NCBI GenBank assembly: GCA_947498625.1
Contig: CANMKR010000002.1
Span: 310,001-374,000 of the forward strand
Direction: 5' to 3'
Length of the DNA stretch: 64,000 bases
Source: an uncultured Kangiella sp.
GTDB taxonomy: Bacteria > Pseudomonadota > Gammaproteobacteria > Enterobacterales > Kangiellaceae
The position numbers and the translations under genes were made by a program. Shown one piece after another: positions 56,034 through 64,000 of this stretch; the first letter of the stretch is position 1; the number at the start of each line of letters is the position of its first letter. The notes beneath the pieces are model-generated. The model did no database searches, had not been told where the DNA came from, and saw only the letters and a list, made by a program, of their open reading frames with translations.

Positions 56034-57008
56034 TCAGTCTAATAATTTATTCAAAGCTTGCTTTAATATTGATTGGCTTTCTGGAGAAAGTTTCGCTGTT
56101 ACCGGTAAATAATAAAAGCGCTTATCAGCAAAAGCTTTACATTTCACTGCATCTTTTTCAGTCATGATAATACTTCCTGCTTGCTCAGTAAAATCGCTTG
56201 CTTGGAAATTATGATGATCTGGAAAGCTTTGTTCAGTAAATTCCACCGACAAAGATTTAAGACTATTAAAAAATCTTTGTGGATTACCAATGCCAGCGAC
56301 AGCGTGGATAGGTTTTTTTAATTCATCAAGCGTAATCGCTGAACTATCGACTACTAATTTTAAAATCGATGCCTCTAATGTCATATCCTTTCCATTAAGA
56401 ATTTTAACATCACAGTGCCTGGCTCGGCTAATTGGCTCACGTAAAGGCCCAAATGGCATCAGCCAGCCATTACCATAGCCACGACTATTATCGACAATTA
56501 GAATTTCAAGATCGCGCTGTAGAGCATAATGCTGCAAACCATCATCACAAACCACAATATCGCAGCCATAATCATCAACCAATTGTTGCGCACCACGCGA
56601 GCGCTGATGATCAACAATAATAGGACATTGGGTATTTTGAAAAATTAATAGTGGCTCATCGCCTACTTCATTAAGCTGTGATTGCTGCTCAACAAGCTGA
56701 GGATGCAGTGAAGTATCGCTACCGTAACCACGAGTAATCAAACCAGGCTTATGACCTTGATCCTTTAAGTAATTGAGCAAATAAACAGCGAAAGGAGTTT
56801 TACCGGTACCGCCAACATTGATATTGCCTATGACTATAACCGGCACAACCAGTTTGCTAGATTTAAAAAAACCTAGCTGATAAAAAGAACGCCTTAGCCA
56901 AGCAAGGAGCTTTAAAAGCCAATGAAAAGGAAAAAAAAGCCAAAGCCACCAGACGGTGTTTCGGTACCATAACTTTTCAAAAAAAACTTGCGACTTACTG
57001 ATAGCCAT
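56034..57008 (-). CDS. lpxK: Tetraacyldisaccharide 4'-kinase LpxK
   Basis: A 324-residue inner-membrane-associated kinase that phosphorylates the 4' position of the lipid A precursor. The P-loop reads GNINVGGTGKTPFAVYLL (about residues 62-79), preceded by a membrane-binding N-terminal helix. The conserved DDGLQHYALQRDLEILIVD segment follows. It is in the standard msbA-lpxK order, 14 bases after msbA. Confidence 0.95.
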   Translation of the reverse strand: MAISKSQVFFEKLWYRNTVWWLWLFFPFHWLLKLLAWLRRSFYQLGFFKSSKLVVPVIVIGNINVGGTGKTPFAVYLLNYLKDQGHKPGLITRGYGSDTSLHPQLVEQQSQLNEVGDEPLLIFQNTQCPIIVDHQRSRGAQQLVDDYGCDIVVCDDGLQHYALQRDLEILIVDNSRGYGNGWLMPFGPLREPISRARHCDVKILNGKDMTLEASILKLVVDSSAITLDELKKPIHAVAGIGNPQRFFNSLKSLSVEFTEQSFPDHHNFQASDFTEQAGSIIMTEKDAVKCKAFADKRFYYLPVTAKLSPESQSILKQALNKLLD

Positions 57009-57022
57009 AAATTCTAGAAAGT

Positions 57023-58777
57023 TTACTCAGAGAATTGCATTTGATGTAAGCGATAATATTCACCCTCAGCGGCTATCAGCTCTTGGTGACTGCCCTGCTC
57101 TTTTATTGCACCATTATGAATGACTAAGATTTCATCTGCACTTTCTATGGTTGACAAACGATGCGCTACCACAATAGTTGTTCGGTTCTGCATCAAGTTC
57201 TCTAAAGCATTTTGAATATGACGTTCGGACTCAGTATCTAAGGCCGAAGTGGCTTCATCAAGAATTAAAATTGGCGCGTCTTTTAAAATTGCGCGCGCTA
57301 TTGCTATACGCTGTCTTTGTCCACCGGATAATAAAGACCCATTATCTCCAATATTGGTATCTAAGCCTTCAGGCAACTCTTGGATAAACTCCCAAGCATT
57401 AGCATTTTTTGCAGCTTTAACAATAGCTTCTTCGGTAGCATCTTCGGCAAACCCATAGGCAATATTATTTCTAACCGAATCATTAAACAAAACAACATTC
57501 TGTGAGACGATTGCAATTTGTTTCCTGAGTGATTTCAAAGGAATCTCATCGATACTGTGCCCATCAATAGTGACTTCGCCATGAGAAATATCATAGAGTC
57601 TTGGCAATAAGTGGGTAATAGTGCTTTTACCAGAACCTGAGCGTCCGACTAGAGCTAAAGTTTTTCCTTTGGCAACTTCGAAGCTAACGTTTCTAAGAAC
57701 CGTTTCTTTTTCTTTGGCATAGCTAAATGTTACGCCAGAATATTTTATATGACCCTCTACTTTTTGAAGCTCGATTGTTCCAGTATCTTTTTCAGAATCT
57801 TTATCTAGAATTTCAAAAACACTTTGCGCCCCTGCAATTCCACGCTGCAAAATGGTATTTACATTGGATAACTCTTTTAATGGTTTAAGAATAAGTGCCA
57901 TTAATCCTATAAAAGCAATAAACTCGCCGCCGGCCATTCTACCATCTAAGATTTGTAATGAACCGAAATAGACTATTGCTGCAAATCCTAGTCCAGCAAT
58001 AAATTGAATCATGGGTGAAGCAAGACCTTGGGCAATGATCAGCTTCATATCCTGCAACCGATTTTTATTAGCTGCCTGATTAAAATCGTTTACTTGCTTA
58101 GTATGACCACCAAACATTTTGATCACTTCTTGTGCCCTAACACTTTCTTCAGTTTTTTGAGTAACATCGCCAACAGTATTTTGAATTCCTTTGCTGACTT
58201 TTTTAAAACGTTTTGCGCTGATATTAACAATTAGCCCTACTGCTGGAGCTAAAATCAAAACAAACAATGTTAATCGCCAACTGATAATCAACATATAAAT
58301 TAGAGCAAAAATAACCATACCGCCAGAACGAAGCACTACCGTAATAGCCTGTGAGCTGGCTTGAGCAATCTGCTCAATATTAAAAGTGATTTTAGCTATT
58401 AACTCGCCTGGAGAGCGATTCTTAAAAAATTGATTTGGCTGATAAAGATAATGCTCAAAAAGTTCCTGCCGGAGTGTTTGTACTACTTTTCTACCCGCCC
58501 AGCCAATGCAATAACTGGCGATAAAATTAAACACACCTCGAATCACAATAGCACCCAAAATAATCAAGGGGGTCTTCACTAATAGTACATACTCATCTTT
58601 ATTTTGAATTGCGACATCCAGATACTTAACCGCATTAACAAACGAAGCTTCTACTAGCGCATATAAAATATTAGCTAATACACCGACAAAAATAGCCCAC
58701 TTATAGCGCTTGGTATAGCCTAAAATACGCTTATAAACTTGAGTACTGTTTTGTTCTTTAGCAGATGACTCGGTCAT
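57023..58777 (-). CDS. msbA: Lipid A flippase ABC transporter MsbA
   Basis: A 584-residue half-transporter with six helices and an ATPase domain. Walker A is VGRSGSGKSTITHLLPRL, the signature LLSGGQRQRIAIARAIL and Walker B ILILDEATSALD; the H-loop VVAHRLSTIE is present. It flips core-lipid A across the inner membrane. The start shares one base with the exbD stop. Confidence 0.96.
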   Translation of the reverse strand: MTESSAKEQNSTQVYKRILGYTKRYKWAIFVGVLANILYALVEASFVNAVKYLDVAIQNKDEYVLLVKTPLIILGAIVIRGVFNFIASYCIGWAGRKVVQTLRQELFEHYLYQPNQFFKNRSPGELIAKITFNIEQIAQASSQAITVVLRSGGMVIFALIYMLIISWRLTLFVLILAPAVGLIVNISAKRFKKVSKGIQNTVGDVTQKTEESVRAQEVIKMFGGHTKQVNDFNQAANKNRLQDMKLIIAQGLASPMIQFIAGLGFAAIVYFGSLQILDGRMAGGEFIAFIGLMALILKPLKELSNVNTILQRGIAGAQSVFEILDKDSEKDTGTIELQKVEGHIKYSGVTFSYAKEKETVLRNVSFEVAKGKTLALVGRSGSGKSTITHLLPRLYDISHGEVTIDGHSIDEIPLKSLRKQIAIVSQNVVLFNDSVRNNIAYGFAEDATEEAIVKAAKNANAWEFIQELPEGLDTNIGDNGSLLSGGQRQRIAIARAILKDAPILILDEATSALDTESERHIQNALENLMQNRTTIVVAHRLSTIESADEILVIHNGAIKEQGSHQELIAAEGEYYRLHQMQFSE

Positions 58778-59193
58778 TACGACTCTTCACTAGGTTGTTG
58801 TGTCGCCATTTGGATATTACTAAAACCTAATTGCCCTGCTGCATCCATAACTTTGATTACTGCTTTAACAGGTGCATCTTCATCAGAACTGATGACCACA
58901 GGAATAGTGATATCATTAGAAACGCTTTGAATGGCGCTTTTAATAGTGTCGATTTGGCGGTTTAACAAACCTTGTCCATTGATATAAATCTCACCCGCTT
59001 TGGTGATGCTGATATCTACTGAAGTTGGTAAAGCTTCTGACGGCTCGCCACTGGCTTCGGGCAGATTTACGGTAATTTTAGTTTCTTTTTTGAAACTGGT
59101 GGAAACCATGAAGAAGATCAATAGTAAAAACACCACATCAATCAAAGGTGTTAGATTAATTTGCAAGTCTTCCTTTCGCTTTTTAAGCCACAT
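58777..59193 (-). CDS. exbD: Biopolymer transport protein ExbD
   Basis: A 138-residue single-pass protein: the N-terminal helix (LIDVVFLLLIFFMVSTSF) contains the conserved Asp of the ExbD/TolR family, and the periplasmic domain follows. It works with ExbB to harness the proton gradient, usually with TonB. No TonB gene is adjacent. It lies five bases after exbB. Confidence 0.93.
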   Translation of the reverse strand: MWLKKRKEDLQINLTPLIDVVFLLLIFFMVSTSFKKETKITVNLPEASGEPSEALPTSVDISITKAGEIYINGQGLLNRQIDTIKSAIQSVSNDITIPVVISSDEDAPVKAVIKVMDAAGQLGFSNIQMATQQPSEES

Positions 59194-59198
59194 AAAGC

Positions 59199-59852
59199 TT
59201 AAGCTCCCGTAAAGATTTCTCTTTCACCATGTAGAACGTCCACCATTTTCAAAGCTTCTTGCTCCATCTCAGTCACTAACTCTTCAACTTTACGAGTAAA
59301 ATAACGATGCAAGACTAAAGTAGGTATCGCGATAGCCATTCCAGCAGCCGTAGTAATTAGCGCTTCAGAAATACCGCCCGCTAACGCATCAGCATTGCCA
59401 ACACCTTCCAAGCGAATCACAGTAAAGACTTTAATCATACCGATAACGGTACCTAAAAGACCCAATAAGGGCGCTACTAGAGCGATAGAACCTAGAGTGT
59501 TTAAGAAGCGCTCTAAACGAATAACAATACCGCGACCAGCTTCGTTAATACTGGCTTTCATCGCTTCTCGGCCAAACTGATGATTAAGCAAACCAGCGGT
59601 TAAAACCTCACCTAAAGCTGATGAGTTTTTCAGATCGCGCATTTTAGACTTATCGAACTGACCATTTTTGATCCATGTCCAAACCTGAGCGACTAGGTGT
59701 TTTGGCAAAATACTGTCTTTGCGCAATGACCAAAATCGCTCAAAAATAATCCCCATAGCGATAAAGGAACACAAAATGATTGGAACCATGGTCCAGCCGC
59801 CGGCTTTTAATAAATCCAGCAACATGCCTGTAGAGCTTGATGTGGCTAACAT
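59199..59852 (-). CDS. exbB: MotA/TolQ/ExbB-family proton channel ExbB
   Basis: A 217-residue three-helix protein: an N-terminal TM (MVPIILCSFIAMGIIFERF), and a C-terminal pair around GSIALVAPLLGLLGTVIGMIKVF and AGMAIAIPTLVLHRYF. It forms the channel with ExbD. It is the first gene of the minus-strand cluster. The 230-base gap upstream to the next gene (59853-60082) holds the two divergent promoters and nothing else I can identify. Confidence 0.94.
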   Translation of the reverse strand: MLATSSSTGMLLDLLKAGGWTMVPIILCSFIAMGIIFERFWSLRKDSILPKHLVAQVWTWIKNGQFDKSKMRDLKNSSALGEVLTAGLLNHQFGREAMKASINEAGRGIVIRLERFLNTLGSIALVAPLLGLLGTVIGMIKVFTVIRLEGVGNADALAGGISEALITTAAGMAIAIPTLVLHRYFTRKVEELVTEMEQEALKMVDVLHGEREIFTGA

Positions 59853-60082
59853 TGAACAGTCCTCAATTTGATTCTTCCTGAAGTTATTGTTTGAAGTATT
59901 TGTTTTATAAAGCCTATTCTAGTCAACAAATCCCTTGGTTACAAACCGCTATCGCGATTAATTTCGCTCTTGAGATAGGCTTCTATGAATAGAAAAATTA
60001 TCCCTAAATAGCGACTAAGGCTATAATTGGCCAAAGTATTGATAACACCCTTTTAGTAAAAGGAAGTTTATAGAGGAATCCA

Positions 60083-60910
60083 TTGGAACATTTAAGCCTT
60101 AAAGTCGGTGGCGTACCGGAACATTTTAACTTACCTTGGCGCTTAGCCATTGGTTCTGGCGCACTAAAAAAACACCATATCAATGCCCAATGGCAGGAGT
60201 TTCATAGCGGGACAGGCGCTATGGTGCAGGCACTCAATAATGGAGAAGTTGATGTCGCGACTTTACTGACTGAGGGCGCTATTAAAGCTGCCGCACAGAC
60301 AGATTGTCAGTTTGAGCTTTACGCTTTCTACACTCAATCCCCGCTTATATGGGGAGTTCATACTCCGCTAGAGACAGATATCAAGTCTCTAAAGGATCTA
60401 GATAAAGCCACTTTTGCCATCAGTCGTTATGGCTCTGGTTCAAACCTAATGGCGTATTTGTTAGCTGAATCTCAAGGTTTATCCGTTGATAATCTAAAAT
60501 TTGAAATTATAGATAACCTAGAAGGCGCGCGAAAATTATTCAATAAAGGCGGTAATTACGTTTTCTTGTGGGAAAAGTTTATGACCAAACCATTGGTGGA
60601 TAATGGCGAAATGACTCGAATTGCCGACTTCCCTACCCCTTGGTCTTGTTTTGTCACTTGCGTCAGAAAAGAGCTTTTGCAAAACAATCCAAAACAAATA
60701 AAACAGCTGATGAAAAGCGTACTTAAGAGCGCCAAGCATTTAAAACAATCGCCAATCGCGGAACAATTAATCGCAGAACAGTACCAGCTTGAGTTAGCAG
60801 ATGTAAAAACTTGGTTTGATTCGACTCAGTGGTATAAAAAAGTCAGCTTAAATTCAGATCTGATTGATAGAGTGGCCAATAAACTTAAGCAGTTGGGTAT
60901 TATCGACTAG
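60083..60910 (+). CDS. Cytoplasmic substrate-binding-like protein (NMT1/SsuA fold)
   Basis: A 275-residue protein of the NrtA/SsuA/NMT1-type periplasmic binding fold. It has GTGAMVQALNNGEVDVATLLTEGAIKA and FAISRYGSGSNLMAYLLAESQG, typical of this fold. It lacks a signal peptide: the TTG start at 60083 is preceded by a good AGAGGAA site and leads directly into the fold. No permease or ATPase gene is near, so a transport role is doubtful; a cytosolic sensor or enzyme use is possible. Confidence 0.75.
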   Translation: MEHLSLKVGGVPEHFNLPWRLAIGSGALKKHHINAQWQEFHSGTGAMVQALNNGEVDVATLLTEGAIKAAAQTDCQFELYAFYTQSPLIWGVHTPLETDIKSLKDLDKATFAISRYGSGSNLMAYLLAESQGLSVDNLKFEIIDNLEGARKLFNKGGNYVFLWEKFMTKPLVDNGEMTRIADFPTPWSCFVTCVRKELLQNNPKQIKQLMKSVLKSAKHLKQSPIAEQLIAEQYQLELADVKTWFDSTQWYKKVSLNSDLIDRVANKLKQLGIID

Positions 60911-60919
60911 CACGGCATA

Positions 60920-61516
60920 CTAGCCATCATCTATAGTGAGTTTTGCAGGGCTGTCTTTAGACTTAAACAAGCTCATGGCTTTTGAGCCATAATAATTCAT
61001 CTTCATCATTCTTGAAGAAAAGCCATGGCCTTGATCTTTTAAGTAGCTTGCAAACGCCTTTTTTGCTGATAAGTTTCCTTGTTTTGCAGCTTTACGATAA
61101 TAGACCATAGCTCGGCGCTCATTGACTTGGCAACCGAGTCCGAACTGATAACATTGGGCTAAATACAATTGTTTTTCTAATACACTTGGGTCTGTTATTG
61201 CGCTGAAATATTGCTTCGCTTTAACGTAGTCCTTGGCAGTCCCGAGTCCTTTAAAGTAAAGCTCTGCTGCACCTAAATAAGCAAAGTCATCACCCGTATT
61301 ATTAATCGACTTTTGATACCACTCAAGAGCTTGCGAGTAATCCTGCTGCCAATTATAGGTCGATGCTAAACGATAAAGTTCAGCGATCTCATTATAAGCT
61401 TGGACCTCACCTAAGTTTAGTAAATGCAAAAAGTGAATATTCGCCTGCTCATAATTACCCTTTCGCTTAGCCTGATAAGCTTTTTTCCATTTAGCGCTGG
61501 TATCTCGAAGATTCAT
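60920..61516 (-). CDS. Sel1-repeat protein
   Basis: A 198-residue soluble helical protein made of Sel1-like (TPR-related) repeats; visible units include AYLGAAELYFKGLGTAKDYV, LYLAQCYQFGLGCQVNERRA and AMVYYRKAAKQGNLSAKKAF. It is probably a protein-protein interaction adaptor. It is convergent with the substrate-binding-like gene, 9 bases apart. Confidence 0.85.
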   Translation of the reverse strand: MNLRDTSAKWKKAYQAKRKGNYEQANIHFLHLLNLGEVQAYNEIAELYRLASTYNWQQDYSQALEWYQKSINNTGDDFAYLGAAELYFKGLGTAKDYVKAKQYFSAITDPSVLEKQLYLAQCYQFGLGCQVNERRAMVYYRKAAKQGNLSAKKAFASYLKDQGHGFSSRMMKMNYYGSKAMSLFKSKDSPAKLTIDDG

Positions 61517-61540
61517 AATATTGTATAGATTGTTTCAGAA

Positions 61541-62296
61541 TTATTGATTTTCATCATGCCAATCGACATAGCTAGCAAACTTAAAAGTTATCGTTTCTGC
61601 TGACTCTATTTGAGCTAGGCTAGATATTTTAAAGCTCGCAGTACCTTTGACGTATTGTCTACCGCACTTCCCTTTTAGCTGCAAAATCTCACAACGGTTT
61701 TGCTCTTCATCTTCAAACGGAATGGCATCTGCATCAGTAATATCGAGTTCTGCTTGATGAAAAACATGAGTTACCACACTAGGTAATCCATCGGGGAAAC
61801 TGCTCATCTCATTAATATGAACCATAGTACCGAAAGGCATTTCATAAGCGACTTTAGGATATTCAGTAATTTTCTCAGCTTGATAAAAGCTCAAACCCGT
61901 CACTGGATATTTTCCAGCTGTGAAAGTAGCTCTATTATCGATTGGGCGGATACTGATCCCCAAAACTCCAACATCATCGAGATATTCAGAGGGATAGTCC
62001 TGAATCGCAACTTGCAGCAAATAGGCAGGTTCTTGGTATGGTATCGATTGGACTAAATAATCACACTCAATCCCTGATAAAGCCTTAGGCGAAACCACTT
62101 CGCAATATTCAGGGTAAATTTCATCGTAATATGGACCGCCCTCATTGTCATTAGAACTTAAGTAATCGTCATTAAACGAACCTTTATCATTATCAGAAAC
62201 TATAGCATCGGGATTGATATCGTTATTAGCATCGCCGCATGAAATTACAGAAAAAGTTAAACAAATGGTGATTATCGCTAGATAGGTTTTGTTCAT
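61541..62296 (-). CDS. Unrecognised lipoprotein
   Basis: A 251-residue predicted lipoprotein. The ATG at 62296 begins MNKTYLAIITICLTFSVISC with a lipobox at Cys20; a longer frame to 62383 would bury this signal, so it is rejected. The mature part starts with a long acidic Asp/Asn-rich linker (DANNDINPDAIVSDNDKGSF) and continues with a beta-rich domain containing paired Cys (CEILQLKGKCG). No known family recognised. It may be regulated separately from the Sel1 gene. Confidence 0.65.
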   Translation of the reverse strand: MNKTYLAIITICLTFSVISCGDANNDINPDAIVSDNDKGSFNDDYLSSNDNEGGPYYDEIYPEYCEVVSPKALSGIECDYLVQSIPYQEPAYLLQVAIQDYPSEYLDDVGVLGISIRPIDNRATFTAGKYPVTGLSFYQAEKITEYPKVAYEMPFGTMVHINEMSSFPDGLPSVVTHVFHQAELDITDADAIPFEDEEQNRCEILQLKGKCGRQYVKGTASFKISSLAQIESAETITFKFASYVDWHDENQ

Positions 62297-62665
62297 ATTT
62301 ATCACTATGAATTGCAAAATTAGAAAATGGAACGTTATCATCAAAAACAAAGTTGAAAGATTTACCAGTTCACGAAAATACAAAACCGATAACTAAATTT
62401 CTTAGACCACAAAATAGAAATGGTGCTGCCAAATTAAGTACGGCCTTTGTTATAAACCAGGCTTATAGCATTTTTAGTTAAACCTTTGACACTTACAGAC
62501 AAACCTCAGAATAAGGAGCTAGGTAAGATAGCTAGCGAAGTAAATCTTACTTTGTTGACTTCAAAAGGCTTGAATAACTCTGTTAATCTCTATGTGACTG
62601 ATAAAGCCAGCCTCTTGAGTCAATCTTACAATAATGAATCATAACGATATGACTTGGGGATACTC
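62297..62665. other. Gap with one unsupported open frame
   Basis: This 369-base stretch between the lipoprotein and the next exported protein is AT-rich. A frame is open from about 62459 to 62643 (around 60 codons, ending SLLSQSYNNES), possibly from a TTG at 62487, but no ribosome-binding site or homology is visible. It could be a fragment of a lost gene or chance. No other feature is seen. Confidence 0.25.
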
Positions 62666-63151
62666 ATGAAACTATTTAATAAAACCATCACAGCAGTTTT
62701 AACTACTGCAGCTTTAGGTATGTCTGTTAACGCAAAAGCGGCATCTTGCGCAAATCCTGTTGAAAAATTAACCAGGGTTTTAGAGTGTATTGATGTGGAA
62801 AACGCTTTCTGTGCAGCCAGGGGTTATGCTTGGAACTTCAAAAAATTTCATAATGGCGTCGATACCAAAACCAATAATTTCTTGTTAAGTCCGATTGGTT
62901 GGATGACAACTTTTAACTTTATCGGCTTTGAGTTTGACATTCAGCACCTTGAACAAATTGACGAAGATACTGTTGATATCCATTACTACGAATACGTTCG
63001 CTTCCCTGATGGCGAAATCATTACTCAATACGAAGAAGCGGAAGTCACCTTTAACAGAAGCTGCCGCATGACAGTGTGGGACCAAGAAGGCGATCAAGCA
63101 GAGCAAGATGCCGTGGATGAAAAAACCAAAGAACTTTTCCCTTTCTTTTAA
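62666..63151 (+). CDS. Unrecognised exported protein
   Basis: A 161-residue protein with a signal peptide (KLFNKTITAVLTTAALGMSV, cleavage after NAKA). The ATG at 62666 is preferred to an upstream TTG because a GGGGA site precedes it by four bases. The mature part has Cys residues in ASCANPVEKLTRVLECIDVENAFCAARGY, which suggests disulfides, and an NTF2-like flavour (VDIHYYEYVRFPDGEIITQYEEAEVTF) resembling SnoaL-type folds. The function is not known. Confidence 0.65.
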   Translation: MKLFNKTITAVLTTAALGMSVNAKAASCANPVEKLTRVLECIDVENAFCAARGYAWNFKKFHNGVDTKTNNFLLSPIGWMTTFNFIGFEFDIQHLEQIDEDTVDIHYYEYVRFPDGEIITQYEEAEVTFNRSCRMTVWDQEGDQAEQDAVDEKTKELFPFF

Positions 63152-63236
63152 TTAAGAAACTCTAGACAAGAACGGTTTACGCCCACCTCTTTATAGAGCT
63201 GGGCGTATTCATTCAATATAACACTCAAAGGTTATT

Positions 63237-63292
63237 GGGGTCAGAGTTAATATCTAAAACTAACAATTCTCAAATTAATTAACTCTGCCCCC
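63237..63292. repeat. REP/MITE-like inverted repeat
   Basis: GGGGTCAGAGTTAAT (63237-63251) pairs with the reverse complement of ATTAACTCTGCCCCC (63278-63292) with one mismatch, giving a 15-bp stem and a 26-base loop. This GGGGTCAGAGT type of arm is often seen in palindromes associated with RAYT-type transposases. No transposase lies here. It lies between two small genes. Confidence 0.55.
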
Positions 63293-63337
63293 ATTTATTT
63301 CCTATTAAGTGTCGAAAAGCCATTTTTATGGCACTCC

Positions 63338-63541
63338 TTGTTTGATATCGCAGCGATCGGTGCGCTTTGCCTAATTTCATTCATTATATTTTGCAAAATA
63401 ACTACAGAGTATATAGAAAAAGTTGCTGGCTATTTTTGTGATTTCTTTTGGCAAAAAATTATTTTTGCATCAATAGTAACGGCCTTATCTAGCGTTATGG
63501 TTTCAGCTGCAGCTATTTTTGCTTGGAATATCATGAAATAA
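63338..63541 (+). CDS. Possible small membrane protein
   Basis: A 67-residue frame from a TTG at 63338, with two strongly hydrophobic stretches (IGALCLISFIIFCKI and ASIVTALSSVMVSAAAIFAW). There is no clear Shine-Dalgarno and no family recognised. A terminator hairpin lies just behind it, which supports a real transcript ending here. Confidence 0.4.
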   Translation: MFDIAAIGALCLISFIIFCKITTEYIEKVAGYFCDFFWQKIIFASIVTALSSVMVSAAAIFAWNIMK

Positions 63542-63544
63542 GAA

Positions 63545-63566
63545 AAAAGCTCCCGGGGGAGCTTTT
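63545..63566. terminator. Bidirectional intrinsic terminator
   Basis: AAAAGCTCC (63545-63553) pairs with GGAGCTTTT (63558-63566) around a 4-base loop, with A and T runs on both sides. It sits between two convergent small genes and can stop both. Confidence 0.85.
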
Positions 63567-63574
63567 AAATTGCA

Positions 63575-63961
63575 TCATTTTGGTAAGTCTTTCTTTCTTA
63601 GCACCTTTTCTATTCTAGACCATATATCATGAGAACCACTTTCCCAAATCCAGCTCAATACTTTATAGAATTTAGGATTCCTGTCAGCCTCGGCTTCAAT
63701 TCTTTCAATGAATTTATGTCCGTGATCTTCTATTAAATCTTCCAATGGCCCAGCCGCTAACATTCCTAAGACTTTCTCGTTATCTGTCTTATCAATAATT
63801 AATTGAATTGCGTTCCAACAATCTTCCGGGTTATCTTCACCTAAATCATAAAATTTCCAAACAGGCCACCAAGATGAATCTCCTTCATCAGGAAGTTCAT
63901 CTTTTGACTGAAAATCAATATATGCCAAAGCCCACTCTTGAAGTTTATCTATACTTAACAT
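63575..63961 (-). CDS. DUF6869-like protein
   Basis: A 128-residue acidic protein. The pattern WALAYIDFQSKDEL, SSWWPVWKFYDLGEDNPEDCWNAIQLII and GMLAAGPLEDLIEDHG matches DUF6869, a family frequent near polymorphic-toxin and immunity loci. No toxin is visible in the window. Its function is unknown. It ends eight bases after the terminator. Confidence 0.75.
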   Translation of the reverse strand: MLSIDKLQEWALAYIDFQSKDELPDEGDSSWWPVWKFYDLGEDNPEDCWNAIQLIIDKTDNEKVLGMLAAGPLEDLIEDHGHKFIERIEAEADRNPKFYKVLSWIWESGSHDIWSRIEKVLRKKDLPK

Positions 63962-64000
63962 ATCTGCCTCAGTGTTTAATAGGGAATACTTGGTTGGCTA

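Noticed and set aside
62297-62383. Longer N-terminus of the lipoprotein at 61541
   Set aside because: It would place the lipobox internally and lacks a ribosome-binding site.
1-64000. CRISPR array, tRNA, rRNA or complete insertion sequence
   Set aside because: No regular spacer-repeat pattern, cloverleaf or rRNA stretch and no intact transposase was seen on reading both strands by eye; faint tRNA-like folds could still be missed without a search tool.

Overview
The window is a stretch of an AT-rich gammaproteobacterial chromosome. It carries the fatty-acid cluster (fabG, acpP, fabF, pabC, mltG, tmk, holB, pilZ, tatD), a cbb3 oxidase locus (ccoNOQP-ccoGHIS) with an Fnr-type regulator, and the lipid A/LPS cluster exbB-exbD-msbA-lpxK-ycaR-kdsB. 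This combination fits a marine aerobic or microaerobic heterotroph, perhaps near Kangiellaceae/Oceanospirillales. That placement is an inference from gene order and gene families, not a measured phylogeny. No rRNA, tRNA, CRISPR array or complete insertion sequence was seen.

Layout. 0-10.1 kb: fatty-acid and replication housekeeping operon on the + strand. It is interrupted twice by genes foreign to that cluster: an aspartyl protease plus AraC regulator between fabG and acpP, and a membrane ORFan plus a tiny ORF between fabF and pabC. 10.1-12.4 kb: serine hydrolase and membrane-bound AraC regulator (- strand). 12.6-19.4 kb: glutaryl-CoA dehydrogenase, tail-specific protease, M1 peptidase and a DUF6702-like protein. 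19.5-32.2 kb: an accessory block beginning with short IS-like repeats and ending with a truncated tyrosine recombinase. It holds a tightly packed eight-gene minus-strand array (MFP, RND pump, outer-membrane factor, two-TM ion channel, GltS, a small lipoprotein, a phospholipase D-type lipoprotein and a patatin-type lipoprotein). Diverging from it are an AcrR-like repressor gene and an LpxR-type lipid A deacylase, with a near-perfect AcrR-type operator between.

32.2-36.7 kb: a persulfide dioxygenase-like hydrolase, then a bicarbonate-uptake module (SbtA, the PII-like SbtB, a Rap1a/Tai-like secreted protein, an HPF-like protein) facing a NhaR-like LysR regulator. 36.7-38.3 kb: gene debris, including a decayed NTF2/SnoaL-like gene with several stops and frameshifts. 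38.3-48.3 kb: the cbb3 oxidase structural and assembly genes with a consensus FNR box placed for class II activation, a His-tailed DsbD-like transporter, fnr itself and a Yip1-family protein. 48.4-52.2 kb: two photolyase/cryptochrome genes in tandem (DASH type and iron-sulfur PhrB type) and a MoeB/ThiF-like E1 enzyme.

52.2-59.9 kb: minus-strand housekeeping genes running exbB to argS (envelope transport, lipid A and Kdo synthesis, a low-molecular-weight phosphatase, arginyl-tRNA synthetase). 60-64 kb: a solitary substrate-binding protein without a signal peptide, a Sel1-repeat protein, small secreted proteins, a REP/MITE-like inverted repeat and a DUF6869-like gene.

Regulatory highlights: FadR-like half-site palindromes lie upstream of both acpP and the glutaryl-CoA dehydrogenase gene; an AcrR-type operator sits in the RND/TetR divergent promoter; FNR boxes precede ccoN and fnr. 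The most unusual arrangement is the predicted efflux-phospholipase-glutamate-ion-channel operon with its linked lipid A deacylase.
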